Below are positions 24,001 through 37,741 of a DNA stretch of 64,000 nt, in pieces (positions within the stretch are counted from its first letter, which is position 1; every line of letters starts with the position of its first letter). The notes under the pieces are model-generated. The model did not search any database. It saw nothing but the letters and a program-made list of their open reading frames with translations, and was not told the origin of the DNA. Both the position numbers and the translations under genes were made by a program. The stretch spans positions 16,595,001 to 16,659,000 of the forward strand of contig NC_090777.1 in NCBI RefSeq assembly GCF_040054535.1, in the 5' to 3' direction. This DNA comes from Antennarius striatus. Lineage: Eukaryota; Chordata; Actinopteri; Lophiiformes; Antennariidae.

Positions 24001-25693
24001 AGCCAATTCCTGGCCATTGGTAGCTATGATGAAAAAGTATGAATAAGCTATTTAAATAAGTTATTTTCTGATGACATTTAAGTGCAAGACCCAACACAGC
24101 TATAGAAAAGTCAAGTAATGCCTGTGAAGCATGTCTTAAAGTACAGATACTCTTCGAGATATGAACATCCGGCTTACAAACATTCGTAGACACAAACATC
24201 TGTGCGCCACCATATCTGACTACTACAATTCACCTTTCTGTCCTGTAATTGTTTATGGTAAGTCACAGGGAATTGTACTTATTTGGAGTAGTAATGGAAT
24301 TTAAATTACCTAAAAGCCTATTATGGATTGAAATTTCATAAAGAAAGACTTACGAACAATTCAACTTACAACCTCTCAGAACCTATTGTGTTCATAGACT
24401 GAGGACTACCTGTACTCCTCCGATGGAGCTTAACACTCATTAACATGATCAATCACAGAGGAGAGTTTGAACAAAAGAATTGAGACATGAGCCGCACCAG
24501 AGACTTCATCTTGTATTCCAGCTATTGTGTGTATTTTCAGTATCAGTGCAATGGACAAATGGCAAGTAAAGACTTTTCTACTCCCATGTTAGGTGCGCAT
24601 ACTGAATCACATCACATGGAAGAAACTTGCACAGTTTGAGCATCCTGTAACCATCAGCAACACTAAAGCTGTGAGTATTTCCCAGCATTTCTGACCAGCT
24701 TTGAGGGTTAATTACTGAGGGTCAGTTGTGTTTGTAGGTCATGTATAAGGAAGTGGAGAGAAGGCCAGCTGTTGGCAGTGATGACCTGTCTCTGCACAGT
24801 ATCGCATCAGGCACCACCCTATTCAACACCCAGAGCAAATGTATGTCAACTTTTAACCACTGGTGAAAGTAATGTAACGTAAGCCCCAGATGTTTTTTTT
24901 GTCAAGTAACAATCTGTGGTTGCCCTCTCCAGATCAGATATGCCCATTACCAGTCCAAATTCCTGTGGTCAAACCAGATCCAGACCGAGCTAACCCCAAG
25001 ATCGGTGTCTCTACTCTGGCTTTCAGTTCAGACAGTCGCTATCTAGCCACCAAAAATGGTAAGACTTTACAGCTGCCGTCTTGATTGTCAACCCAGTATA
25101 AAAGTGTTATCTATAGATACATTTATAAAACACGCTTTTCGATCATAAACCAGTTTGTAAAACATGTGTTTCATGGTGTGTCTTCCATGTTTTTCTGATT
25201 GCAGACAACATGGCTACTGTTGTCTGGGTGTGGGACATGCAGAAGCTGAGTCTGCGGGCTGTGCTCGAACAGACATCTGCTGTGCGTTGCTTTCAGTGGG
25301 ACCCCCGACGCCCAAGGATAGCACTGTGTACTGGCAACTCCAAACTCTATCTGTGGTCCCCGGCGGGCTGTGTCTCTGTCTGCGTCCCTGCCGAAGGTAA
25401 CATCACTTCCTGAGCAGTTGACATTACTAAGCAGTTGTAATACCGACCTCTGTCATGGGTTGTCAGATAAAGCAAAGGGTCAGTTTGAGGATCCGATGTC
25501 AACTAACTATACTTCAGTTTGAATTCTTATATAGTTCATTTTTCTTTCATTTCATTTCGATGTATTTGCTGTCTGCTTTGCAGGTGGTTTCCAGGTCCAG
25601 GCTCTGAACTGGCACTGTAGTGGGGACTCTCTGATTTTAATTGGAAAAGAGCATCTATGTTTGTGCTACATGGACACCGATGAGGCCAAGTAA
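9024..25693 (+). CDS. wrap73: WRAP73, WD-repeat protein antisense to TP73; complete, 12 coding exons
   Basis: WRAP73 is a WD40-repeat protein of centrosomes and spindle poles that acts with SSX2IP in spindle anchoring and ciliogenesis. Coding exons: 9024-9092, 9505-9657, 10761-10877, 22040-22112, 22669-22772, 23425-23511, 23902-24036, 24593-24670, 24738-24840, 24933-25058, 25205-25396 and 25584-25693, totalling 1347 nt (448 residues; human 460). An untranslated first exon ends at 8368 (GAG|GTAAGC) and joins 9005. The protein starts [22 protein letters not shown]-type landmarks include [63 protein letters not shown] and [17 protein letters not shown]. All phases join without a stop. The donor after exon 23425-23511 (GTTGGT) is weak but is needed by frame. 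Intron 4 is 11 kb and loaded with transposons. Confidence 0.97.
11432..11876. mobile_element. MITE-like DNA element, 445 bp, in wrap73 intron 4
   Basis: The element starts CAGGTAGTCC and ends GGACTACCTG, a perfect 10-bp terminal inverted repeat. Internal sequence (CGAACACAACTGGTTCC, CTGTTCCTAAGCCGA) recurs in diverged form at 24144-24412 and 43826-43905, so it is a dispersed family. No transposase is present. The superfamily is not assignable by eye. Confidence 0.7.
11877..16494 (+). other. wrap73 intron 4, unannotated part
   Basis: About 4.6 kb of intron with no exon of wrap73 (the frame passes directly from exon 10761-10877 to 22040-22112), no RNA gene and no transposon that I recognise. 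Short open frames here look random. Confidence 0.6.
16495..16926 (-). mobile_element. tRNA-derived SINE with (ATT)n tail
   Basis: On the minus strand the element starts at 16926 with GGGGCGGCAGTGGCTCAG. It has pol III box A (TGGCTCAGCGG) and box B (GGTTCGAATCC), a body with the GAGCAAGGCGCC segment seen in many teleost SINEs, and a 3' end reading GGGATGAATAAAGTATAGAT followed by ATT repeats (16495-16514). The ATT-repeat tail suggests mobilisation by a non-LTR partner. Confidence 0.85.
16945..17016 (-). tRNA. tRNA-Asp (anticodon GTC), full length
   Basis: The 72-nt minus-strand sequence folds as tRNA-Asp: 5' TCCTCATTAGTACAGTGG, anticodon GTC (plus-strand 16983-16981) in loop CTGTCAC, T-arm GGGG-TTCGATT-CCCC, acceptor end GATGGGGAG. 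Length and most positions match vertebrate tRNA-Asp. The outer anticodon-stem pair is a covarying U-A instead of C-G, and the acceptor has one G-U. The D-stem has one A-C mismatch and no T4 terminator follows closely on the minus strand, so it may be a decayed or low-activity copy. It sits between a SINE head and the end of a Tc1 element. Confidence 0.75.
17350..18387 (+). pseudogene. Tc1-like transposase pseudogene
   Basis: The reading begins [19 protein letters not shown]. It is broken soon after by a small deletion causing a frameshift near 17430, then by an in-frame TGA near 17602 where a tryptophan codon is expected, and by further shifts near 17790-17870. The C-terminal half is open (17881-18387) with the DDE-type motifs [14 protein letters not shown] and [19 protein letters not shown]. 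Dead as a protein. Confidence 0.9.
18633..19868 (-). mobile_element. 5'-truncated non-LTR retrotransposon (LINE) nested in the Tc1 terminal repeat
   Basis: An open minus-strand frame of about 400 codons (stop near 18655) encodes the C-terminal half of a reverse transcriptase: [49 protein letters not shown], the catalytic FFADDVVLF, and a C-terminal [11 protein letters not shown] region. The 3' end is a short GATG tail (plus strand CCATCCATCCATC). It is flanked by a 12-bp target duplication, TGAGAAGGACCT, at 18621-18632 and 19869-19880. 5' truncation, an open frame and intact duplication point to a recent insertion. I do not assign the clade. Confidence 0.9.
19882..21240 (+). other. wrap73 intron 4, unannotated part
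   Basis: No coding exon, RNA gene or clear repeat seen. A small palindrome (ATTGCAATATT with inverted copy) lies at about 21050-21075. Confidence 0.55.
21246..21560 (-). mobile_element. tRNA-derived SINE, minus orientation
   Basis: Read on the minus strand it starts GGCGCAGTGGGTAGCGCTGTC and runs through GTTTGCATGGTCTCCCCG, TTAATTGGCTGG and GGGATAGGCTCCAGC, ending with GAAAATGAATGAA. The same family occurs at 61172-61518 and, split, at 35328-36440. The head has tRNA-like box A. No clear target duplication. Confidence 0.8.
23718..23875. repeat. hairpin-rich palindromic insert in wrap73 intron 7
   Basis: Contains a 26-bp stem (23791-23816 with 23827-23852; one G-T wobble, 10-nt loop) starting CCAGCAATATTGCAG. 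Just before it is a palindrome, GAGTGTAACTTA with inverted copy, and a repeated CAAAGCTGAGTG. ACAAAGCT and AGCTTTGT bracket the whole, suggesting a small inverted-repeat transposon. The right arm ends 49 bp before the acceptor of exon 23902. Confidence 0.85.
24144..24412. mobile_element. MITE-like element, same family as 11432-11876
   Basis: Ends CAGATACTC and GAGGACTACCTG with TA on both flanks. Internal GAACATCCGGCTTACAAAC and CTTACAACCTCTCAGAAC resemble the 11.4-kb copy. Lies in wrap73 intron 8. Confidence 0.65.
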
Positions 25694-26044
25694 AACATAC
25701 AACATACAAAAATACAAAACTTGAGTTACTGGTTTACAGTTCGTGTTGGAGCCTTTGTGTGAACAACAGACTGGTAAAGGACCCTTCCTTAAAGTCTCTA
25801 TGTACTCATGTGGAATGTAGCTGCTCACTACGTTGGTGTGGTTCTCAGCGCTGGTTCCTGGGATGTTCCTCGTCTTGAAGACACTGAGGAAAACTGACCT
25901 GACTTTTCTCAGGAAACATGTACATTTGTTAAATATAACCAAATTTTTACTCAAGCACTAGTTTAAAACCTGGCAAAAAGATTTAAGTGTTTCCTAAAAT
26001 TCCTTGGATTCAAGTAGTTTTACACTGACATTTTGTAATTATTG

Positions 26045-26050
26045 AATAAA
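26045..26050 (+). promoter_or_regulatory. wrap73 poly(A) signal AATAAA
   Basis: First AATAAA after the wrap73 stop (25691-25693), 352 nt into the 3' UTR, with a GT-rich stretch just after it. Confidence 0.7.
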
Positions 26051-26065
26051 TGTGGTCTCTAATAA

Positions 26066-28025
26066 TGCAGCAAAAGATAATTTACTAAACTATCTCTGTA
26101 CATTTTTGAGTATAACAAAACAATTTGAGTTAACAGCCTTGGGTGATGAAAGGTAAGTGTGTTCAAGTGACATCAGTAGCTCGGTTACCAGAAGTCAGTC
26201 TTTCAAAAACGTGTTGTCCTTGCACAATATGTAGCACTTTTGTAATGATGAAGCTATTACATATTGCACATAATGCAATAGCAGATGCATACTCATCTAA
26301 TGGCATTCACACAAAGCATGCTGGACTTTTGGCCTAACAGGAAATGGTATAGAGACTATATTTATTGTCCTGCTTGGTGACACAAGACAACCTAGCTGTT
26401 GTTTGAAACAAAGGTTCATATAATTTTCTCATTGGTGTAACCACATGAGATAGTTTTTTAATGTATGTACTTTAAACACATACAATTTCAACTTATAAAT
26501 TCGTGGCATCATCTCTTCTTTGTAAATGTTGCATTATAACGTAGGATTTGGCACCTTGTATTTACCTGCAATGACCACATTTAAATGCCACCAGCTATCG
26601 AAAAGACTAACAAGCAGTGCTTAATACTGTAATTTAGGTGTGCACTTGTCATCATTGGTCTATCGTCCCGAATGGCACACTGAAAAACCCCAAGGAAATG
26701 CTTAAAAATAACGTTTTTATGGTAATTCAGACGACAGTCAAGCAAAACCAAAAAACAATGAACACAGGAGAAAACAATAAAAAACTCCTCGGCACAGATA
26801 ATTAAAGCGGCAGTGTTAATTATGACCAGAGCAGAGAGCCTGACAAAAACATGTAGGCGTTTATTGTTCTCCATAGAGGCTACAGTGCGACAGAGATCTT
26901 AAACAGAGTAAACCCTTGAAACGAAAGACAGAACTGACAAAGGAATATTCATTCTCTCAATGTGACATTAAATTTAAAAAAAAGCATTTAAAAATCTATT
27001 TAGGGTCATCTTTAAAAAACATCCGTCATGCAAACTCAACGTGCAGAGACATGCAGAGGTTATGACCAGTAAAAGGCATTTTAAAGACACAATTATTCAT
27101 TGGCAACGTTGAGCATGAAAAGATGGCCTGTTAGCTTTGGTAGCACATGATTATTTAAGAAGTATAAATCTTACTGACAAGATGCATACCTTCATGTAGT
27201 CAATCATCCAACTGAAGTTAAGTCTTAATTTCCAATCTGTAAAAGTAAACAGTGCAAACTTGTGCCTAAAACAAACATACCTTGCAGGACTTTCAAGGTA
27301 AACAAATACAAACAGATGCAGACATAGCTTAGAAGTTTGTTTCATAAAACATCAGTAATGTAAGTCAGAGTGTTGAAGCTAAAGTAGCTAATGCAGCTCT
27401 CAGTCTTCTCATGTGAGCCAGGACAGCATAATGCTGGCCAAAGAGCGACATGAGCAGAATGTATAACTTGTCATTAAGTATCACGGACATCGTCATACAG
27501 TACATGATCCTGCTATTATTAACTACAGGTAACACAGGTGTTTCAGTACAGCAGTGCTGAGGATTGTTATCCATCAGCTACTACTCCATACAACGAAGGT
27601 ACCCATAGGTCCTGTGCTCTGAATAAGTCTTTCATTTAAAACTGTGCCACTGTAGCATGTACATATTTTAAGATACACAAAATAGAACAGTTTAAGCAAA
27701 GCTCATTATCAACCCACCCCCCACGCATTCCTTTACCAGAATAAAAGCATGGTATTGGAGTCTGTTAATGTGTAGTCAGGGGACAAACAACTAAACCAGG
27801 ACAAATCTGAACAGGGACTAACCAGCTTAAAAGTGTTGCTTTCCTTGTTTCTGACTTCTGTCACATGGTCATCCACTCCTGAGGGCCCACATGGGGATGG
27901 TGGGTCAGTTCTTTGCAATAAAATGGACAAGGGCTATGAAAATACATGACAACACAGCGCTGCACATCATTTAACAGTAGGCGGACCATTAGCCATAACA
28001 TCAGTCTAGTGGGTGAGAACTCTCA

Positions 28026-28069
<44 letters not shown>

Positions 28070-28157
28070 ATTGCACAGTACATAGTGTGGAAGCTTCCCT
28101 TACATGATGCAATTTTAACACAGACACGAGGGTTGAAATTTGGAGGACCGATACACC
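26066..28157 (-). other. tprg1l 3' UTR and convergent intergenic gap
   Basis: The tprg1l stop is at 28158. Minus-strand AATAAA signals (plus TTTATT) occur at 26860-26865 and 26361-26366, so the 3' UTR probably runs 1.3-1.8 kb and ends within a few hundred bases of the wrap73 poly(A) site. A (CA)n tract is at 28025-28067. No other coding sequence is recognised. Confidence 0.55.
28025..28067. repeat. (CA)n microsatellite
   Basis: CA dinucleotide tract 90 bp beyond the tprg1l stop, within its 3' UTR (read as UG in the transcript). Confidence 0.97.
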
Positions 28158-31936
<3,779 letters not shown>

Positions 31937-32039
31937 AATGCGACAAAACGGAGCTTTCCGACGATACGACAACCGTTAGATAAGAAAAAGTCCTTTCGGG
32001 GATGCAGACTCCCCCATTGCGCACGAATAATATTTTGGT

Positions 32040-32092
32040 TACGAACACCACACGGAAGTGAACCGGACCTTGCGAGCTCCACTTCCGGTTGC
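32040..32092 (-). promoter_or_regulatory. candidate tprg1l promoter with paired ETS sites
   Basis: CGGAAGTG at about 32052-32059 and an inverted copy CACTTCCGG at about 32080-32088 lie 115-150 bp upstream of the tprg1l start codon, in locally GC-rich sequence. Paired ETS/GABP sites are typical of TATA-less vertebrate promoters. Function is inferred. Confidence 0.5.
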
Positions 32093-32159
32093 ATGATCTC
32101 TCCTTAAAGGGACATACCATGATATTAATCATAGTATCTATGTAAAAAGAGTTAACTTT

Positions 32160-33660
32160 GATGAAATGTAGCCGCAAGAGAGCACAAGCCAGTGTCTTAT
32201 TGTGCCGGTAAACACAAGGGCATCCGACGGCAGGTTTGGTATCCAGGAAAGAATGCAGGACAGATGGTGGTTGTCTTTGCAAAAAGGATGGAAATGGCTG
32301 TAGCGAATACTTTCTTCCAGAAGAGGCAGGAACATAGGGTGACCTATAAGAGTGGTGGTAGGAGCACACAGGTAGACTACATCTTGTGTAGATGGTATAA
32401 TCTGAAGGAGACCAGTGACTGCAAAGTAGTGGTAGGTGAGAGTGTAGCCAAACAGCATAGAATGGTGGTGTGTAGGATGACTCTTGCGGTGAGGAAGATG
32501 AAGAGGGCAAAGGCAGAGCAGAGGACGAAATAGTGGAAGTTGAAAAAGGAAGAGTGTTGCATGAGTTTTAAGAAGGAGTTAAGACAGTCTCTAGGTGGTC
32601 AGGAGGTGCTGCCAGATGACTGGACAACTACAGCTAATGTGATCAGGGAGACAGGTAGGAGAGTACTTCTCTGTGTCATATGGAAGGAAAGTAGATAAGG
32701 AGACTTGGTGGTGGAATGAGGAGGTACAGGAGTGTATACAGAGAAAGAGGTTAGCCAAGAGGAAGTGGGACACAAGCGGGATTTAATTTAATTTTAAAAA
32801 TCAAAATTAAATTAAGGAAGTGGGACACTGAAAGGACCAAGGAGAGTAGACAGGTGGAAAGTAGAGGTAGCAAAGGCCAAACAAGGGGCTTATGATGACT
32901 TGTATGCTAGGTTGGACAGTAAGGAGGGAGAGACTGATCTATACAGGTTGGCAAGGCAGAGAGACAGAGATGGGAAGGACGTGCTGCAGGTTAGGGTGAT
33001 AAAGGATAGGGATGGAAGTCTATTGACAGGTGCCAGTAGTGTGATGGGAAGATGGAAAGAGTACTTTGAAGAGTTAATGAACGAGGAAAATGAGAGAGAA
33101 CAAAGAATAGAAGAGGTGGCTGTCATGGATCAGGAAATAACAAAGATTAGCCAGGATGAAGTGAGGAGGGCATTGAAGAGGATGAAGAGTTAAAAGGCAG
33201 TCGGTCCTGATGATATACCTGTAGAGGTATGGAAGTGTATCTGGGAGAGGTGGCAGTAGAGTTTCTGACTGGGTTGTTCAACAGGATCTTAGATAGTGAG
33301 AAGATGACTGAGGAATGGAGTTGAAGTGTGCTGGTGCCCATTTTTAAGAACAAGGAAGATGTGCAGAGTGGTAGCAATTACAGAGGAATCAAGCTGATGA
33401 GCCATACAATGAAGCTATGGGAAAGAGTAGTTGAAGCTAGACCAAGGGCAGACGTGAGCATTTGTGAGCAGCAGTATCGTTTATTCCCAAAAAAGAGTAC
33501 TACAGATGCAGTATTTGCTTTGAGGATGTTGATAGAGAAGTACAGAGATGGCCAGAGGGAGCTGCACTGTGTTTTTGTAGATCTGGAGAAAGCTTATGAC
33601 AGAGGAACTGTGGTATTGTATGAGGAAGTCTGGAGTGGCAGAGAAATACAGTATGTACTA
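32160..33660 (+). mobile_element. non-LTR retrotransposon (LINE) relic: endonuclease end plus reverse-transcriptase start
   Basis: Plus-strand pieces in changing frames: an endonuclease C-terminal block (VVVFAKRMEMAVANTFFQKR, YKSGGRSTQVDYILCR), a linker (YRLARQRDRDGKDVLQVRVI), and early RT motifs ([46 protein letters not shown]). Frameshifts and stops make it non-functional, and it stops abruptly near 33660 before the FADD motif. The family differs from the LINE at 18.6 kb. Confidence 0.85.
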
Positions 33661-33869
33661 TGACTGCACTTGTATATCTGACTACAGTAACATTTGTGTG
33701 TTCCATAAATGTATGTATGTACAAGATTTTTCGTTATGGCATGTGATTGTAGCCCACGCGACTTTATGAATAGCTCAACATACTGTGTTCTTCCCGAGGT
33801 TTTCGGCATCGCCAACAGAATACATAAAAGTACCTATGAATGAATGAATCAATCCATGATTTACTTAAA

Positions 33870-34490
33870 CAAAAAATTGATTAATGGCATTTTATCTGTG
33901 GCTTGCTTGTAACCCATCCAACGAGGGATTTAAGGACATCATAATAATTATGAACATCTCTAAGAAATATATTAACTGTGGCAAAGAACCTCAGTGCAAT
34001 GCACACTGTGTGCGGGACTGTCAGCGCGTGGTTGCGGTGCATTACATTACTGATGTAAGGCTCCAGCAGCTGACAGATGTAATGTAACCCCTCTCCCCAA
34101 AACCTGTACCTTTTGTACAGTTCAGACAATTCGAACGGATTACAGCAATCTCTAGATATTCTCTCGCGCCTGAGCGCTCTTCGCACAAGCTGTGCACCAA
34201 GATCCACCGGGTTCTCATAAAACGGACAGCCAATTTTCCAAGAGAACTGATTGGTCAGTAGGTGGGGCTGTTATACCCGCTGACTCTGATTGGTCAGTAA
34301 GTGGGGCTGTTATACCTGCTGAGCTCTTATCCTGAACTTATCCTACTCCGGAGCAGGTTAGGTGCTCAGCATAGGTTACTGTGACAACGTAGCCTGATAG
34401 AAAGTCAGCCACCTTTATGATACCGAAAAGCCAGGGTTAAGCCTGAAGTTATCTCGCTAAACCGTAATCTAGCTTTATGGTACAGGCCTC
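33870..34490 (-). mobile_element. Harbinger-type DNA transposon relic (5' end and nuclease N-terminus)
   Basis: A minus-strand frame (34207-33881) reads MDLGAQLVRRALRRERISRD and then YKRYRFWGEGLHYICQLLEP, matching the N-terminus of HARBI1-like transposases. The probable original start (ATG at 34233, MAVRF) is out of frame by one base, so a one-base deletion separates them. The DDE nuclease core is missing; the element is cut near 33870. Its 5' leader to about 34490 holds a CCAAT-bearing 39-bp tandem duplication. Confidence 0.8.
34247..34322. repeat. 39-bp tandem duplication with inverted CCAAT boxes
   Basis: Two copies of CTGATTGGTCAGTA(G/A)GTGG... at 34247 and 34286 differ at a few positions. 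Each holds ATTGG. Lies in the Harbinger leader. Confidence 0.9.
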
Positions 34491-35327
34491 AGAACTGCTG
34501 ATATTTATTTGTTTTTGTTTGTTTATTTGTTTGTTTTACCCTGTAGCTCCCATCTTTTTGAAAATTTAAGACAGAAGACTTGCTTTATAAATGTACACAT
34601 GTAATCTAAATTATACCACCTGATATTTCAAATGGACCACTGCTTCGCTACAATTTTATGGTGACGTCACTTGTAAACTTTTCACCTCAAATTGTGTTCA
34701 GCCCAATCTTGGAGAGACTCACTACCTGCCAAGGGAACCATAGGGGATTTGTACGAAGTGGATGGGGTGGGGGCCTCCACGACTTGATCTCTAGACACAG
34801 TGAGCTGAATGTCACCTCACTGGGAGGGAAGGATCTTATGAAGGAGTTTGAGAGGCACAGTCTAAATCCCAGGCCATGGTCGACAGTGTGACCGGTGAAA
34901 AGTGGTCTACCCTGTCTGGGTCAGTGGAAAGCCTTTACCCCAAGTAAGGTATCTTCAAGTATCTTAGGGTCTTGTGCATGAGTGAGGGTTAGTTTACACC
35001 CTCAGTGTACACATGATGTTTGTCAGGACAAAAGCAAAGACACTGGATCTCATCTCATCATTCCCGACATATGACATACTGTATGCATGTTCAGCTTTTC
35101 AGATCCAGCAAATCATGAGATTTATTGAACAGATGGAATGAAAAGTTTGAAAAGTGTGCAGAGGGTTCTCAGTTGTTTCAGGACAATACTTAGCTTATTG
35201 TCCATCCAAGAGGGAACACTGAGAGTTGTTGATCTTGGGAGTAAGCCTTCACATAGATGTTGCCTTTCTCTGTTACCAAGTTTCACTTAATGAGTCCTTG
35301 GCATCCCCAGCCAGAACAAACTGGGGA

Positions 35328-36440
35328 TGCACAGTGGTGCATTGGATAGTGCTATTTCCTCACAACATAAAGATCCTTCTTTCGATTCCACCTGAGGCAG
35401 TGGTTCTTAACCTGGGTTCGATCGAACCCTAGGGGTTCAGTGAGTCGGTGTCAGGGGTTCGGCGGAGACGGACGTCAAGACAAAACACCGACACAATGTG
35501 TCCGGTGTTTTTGCCGAGCATACACGAATCACTGTGTACGTTTGACACATAGTGTCATTTCGTGATGACACGCCCCCCTTGGCCATCACTGGCTGCAGTG
35601 ATTAACCTACCTGTGCTACATGGGATTTTGCGCACTCAGTAGTCGATTTATGGCTGTCATGATGGTACGTTATCTGATTGCTTTCTTAATATTTTAATTC
35701 ATAGTAACTATGTTGAGCAAAAAAACGAAGTGGTTGGACGAATGGTGGTGCAACGTGAATTTACATGTACTGTATAACGGAACGTGATGGGAGTCAGCGT
35801 TCTGCATGATTTGCAATGTCAAGTTGAGCAACTCTAGTCTCACACTGGCAGAAATAAAGGAACATTTCCTTAAACTGCGTGGAAAACAACAGAAACAGAC
35901 TTTGTTGTAAAAAAGACATTAGAGTAGTACTTGCCAAGGTGAAGCCACACATATCTGAACTGGTCTCTCAATAACAACAGCAGAAATCACACTGATTTGC
36001 AGGTAGGTCATTTCATGTGAGTTCATGCACTGTCTTGGTTTTGTTCTTTGAAAAAGGTGACATTAATGCACAATTCATTAAATACACCAGTAAAACTTAT
36101 ACTTATGTCTTAAATTTAAAATTAAACTTTTTTTTTTAATGAAGAAGGGTTCGGTGACTGAGCATATGAAACCGGCAGGGTTCAGTACATCCAACAAGGT
36201 TAAGAACCACTGACCTAAGGCCATTCTGTGTGGAGTTTGCATGTTCTACCCACGTCTGCGTGAGTTCTCTCCAAATTCTCTTGCTTGCATTGAACACCAA
36301 AAACATGCAACGTAGATGAATTAGTTCATTAAATTGTCCTTAGGTATGAGCATGTGTGTGTATCTGTCTTTCTTCGTATCCCTGTAAGGAACTGGGGACT
36401 TGTCCAGGGTGTATCCTGCCTCTTTCCGGTAGCCAGCTTT
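35328..36440 (+). mobile_element. tRNA-derived SINE split by a hAT insertion
   Basis: The 5' part (GCACAGTGGTGCATTGGATAG to about 35397) and the 3' part (CTGTGTGGAGTTTGCATGTTC from about 36221) belong to the same SINE family as 21246-21560 and 61172-61518. They are separated exactly by the hAT element described next. The downstream part is diverged. Confidence 0.75.
35398..36212 (+). mobile_element. hAT-type DNA element, 815 bp, with 8-bp target duplication
   Basis: Terminal inverted repeats CAGTGGTTCTTAACCT (16 of 16 matching) and flanking 8-bp duplications ACCTGAGG / ACCTAAGG (one mismatch) are diagnostic of hAT. From 35710 the plus strand reads MLSKKTKWLDEWWCNVN, then after a stop SAFCMICNVKLSNSSLTLAE and IKEHFLKLRGKQQ, the BED-zinc-finger type start of a hAT transposase. 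The rest of the transposase is missing. Confidence 0.88.
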
Positions 36441-37741
36441 GATAGACTCCTGCATAATCCTTGATCCAGATTTGGATAAACAGTTGAAGATGAGAGGATT
36501 AAGATCACATTACTACCTTCTGATTTCTCTACCTTGTCTGTGGCACTCAAGCCTATTGATTCCCAGTAAAAACATCTTTTTCCAGTTTTGTTTCTTGTGT
36601 TGTGTTATTTTCTTGTGTTTATGACTTTGTACTTGATTAGGTTCAAAGTCAGATATGTAAACAAATGAAGCTCTGATGACGAGCTCATACACTGCACCAA
36701 TGACCACAATTGGGAGTTGATTTTTTTTTAATCTTATCTCAGCCAGTAACAACCTGAGGCAGGTCACCATATCTGATGAGGCCATTAAAGTATGAACAGG
36801 AAAAGGAGATTGTCTGGTTTTTTGTACTTAGGTATTTTTATATCATCAAGTTATTACATTCCGCTTCAAAGCGGTGATGTATTGTAATTGTCAGTGTTTG
36901 TGTGTTCGTTCGGCCGTCCGTTGACCGCCCATTAGTTTGTCCACCAAATATCTTTGCAACCATTGCAGATATAAAGATGACTCGGGCAGCAAAGGGGATG
37001 AAAATGAGATGATGACCTTGACCTTGAGAAAGCTATGTCAAGGTCAAATGTCAACTGAAAGTAGGTCAGGGTAAAATTTTGAATTCAGGGGTGTTGCAGG
37101 ATGTTGCAGTCTCTGACTGCCTTGGTCCTCGTTCATATATGTGAGAGACGAGACCATGAGAAAAATGGGATGAATGTCGTATAAGTATCAAAATGAAGGA
37201 TTTTATTGCAATTCTTGATTTATTGAGGAAGTTATGACAGAAGAATCTTCTTTATTACTCATCTAACTGGGTTTCTGGAAAGTCTTGCCTTATCTTAGGT
37301 AATTTATAACTTGTGTGAGATCTTTATTTCTGATTATAAGAAAGGAACAAGCAGGACAGTACATTTGCTGGTCTGGCCATTCTTGATTTGTTTTTATTCA
37401 TGACATTATTTAATATTTATACTCCTAGAATCAGGTGAGGATGGTACTTGTAATGCACAAAGTGATGTTCACCATAAACACCACTGAAAGAGGATAGTAG
37501 ATTGCACTTTTTAGTGTATATGCTGATGCTAATTCCCAAAATACAGCTACTGGTAATCATTAATGTTGTGTGCTGTGTTTTCATTGTCTTTTATCAAATG
37601 ACACATACACCAAGTAAATATTATCATCAAAGTAATCAGCACATCATAGATTAGAAATCCTGGTAATGATTCATCTGCATTCAATAAAGAGGGGCTTTAC
37701 AGAGAAACTACAAAGCGCCACTGCACAGACTTCCTCTTAGA
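36441..37741 (+). other. upstream region of C1q-like gene A
   Basis: Non-coding. Includes a cluster of nuclear-receptor-like half-sites (37013-37068). Segments near 36770-36830 and 37640-37741 recur before gene B at 40855-40915 and 41300-41396, showing that the duplication included upstream sequence. Confidence 0.6.

Noticed and set aside
31937..31972. Upstream in-frame ATG of tprg1l as the start
   Set aside because: Orthologues begin MLQL, which matches the ATG at 31936. The 12 extra codons are not recognisable as conserved, though use cannot be excluded.
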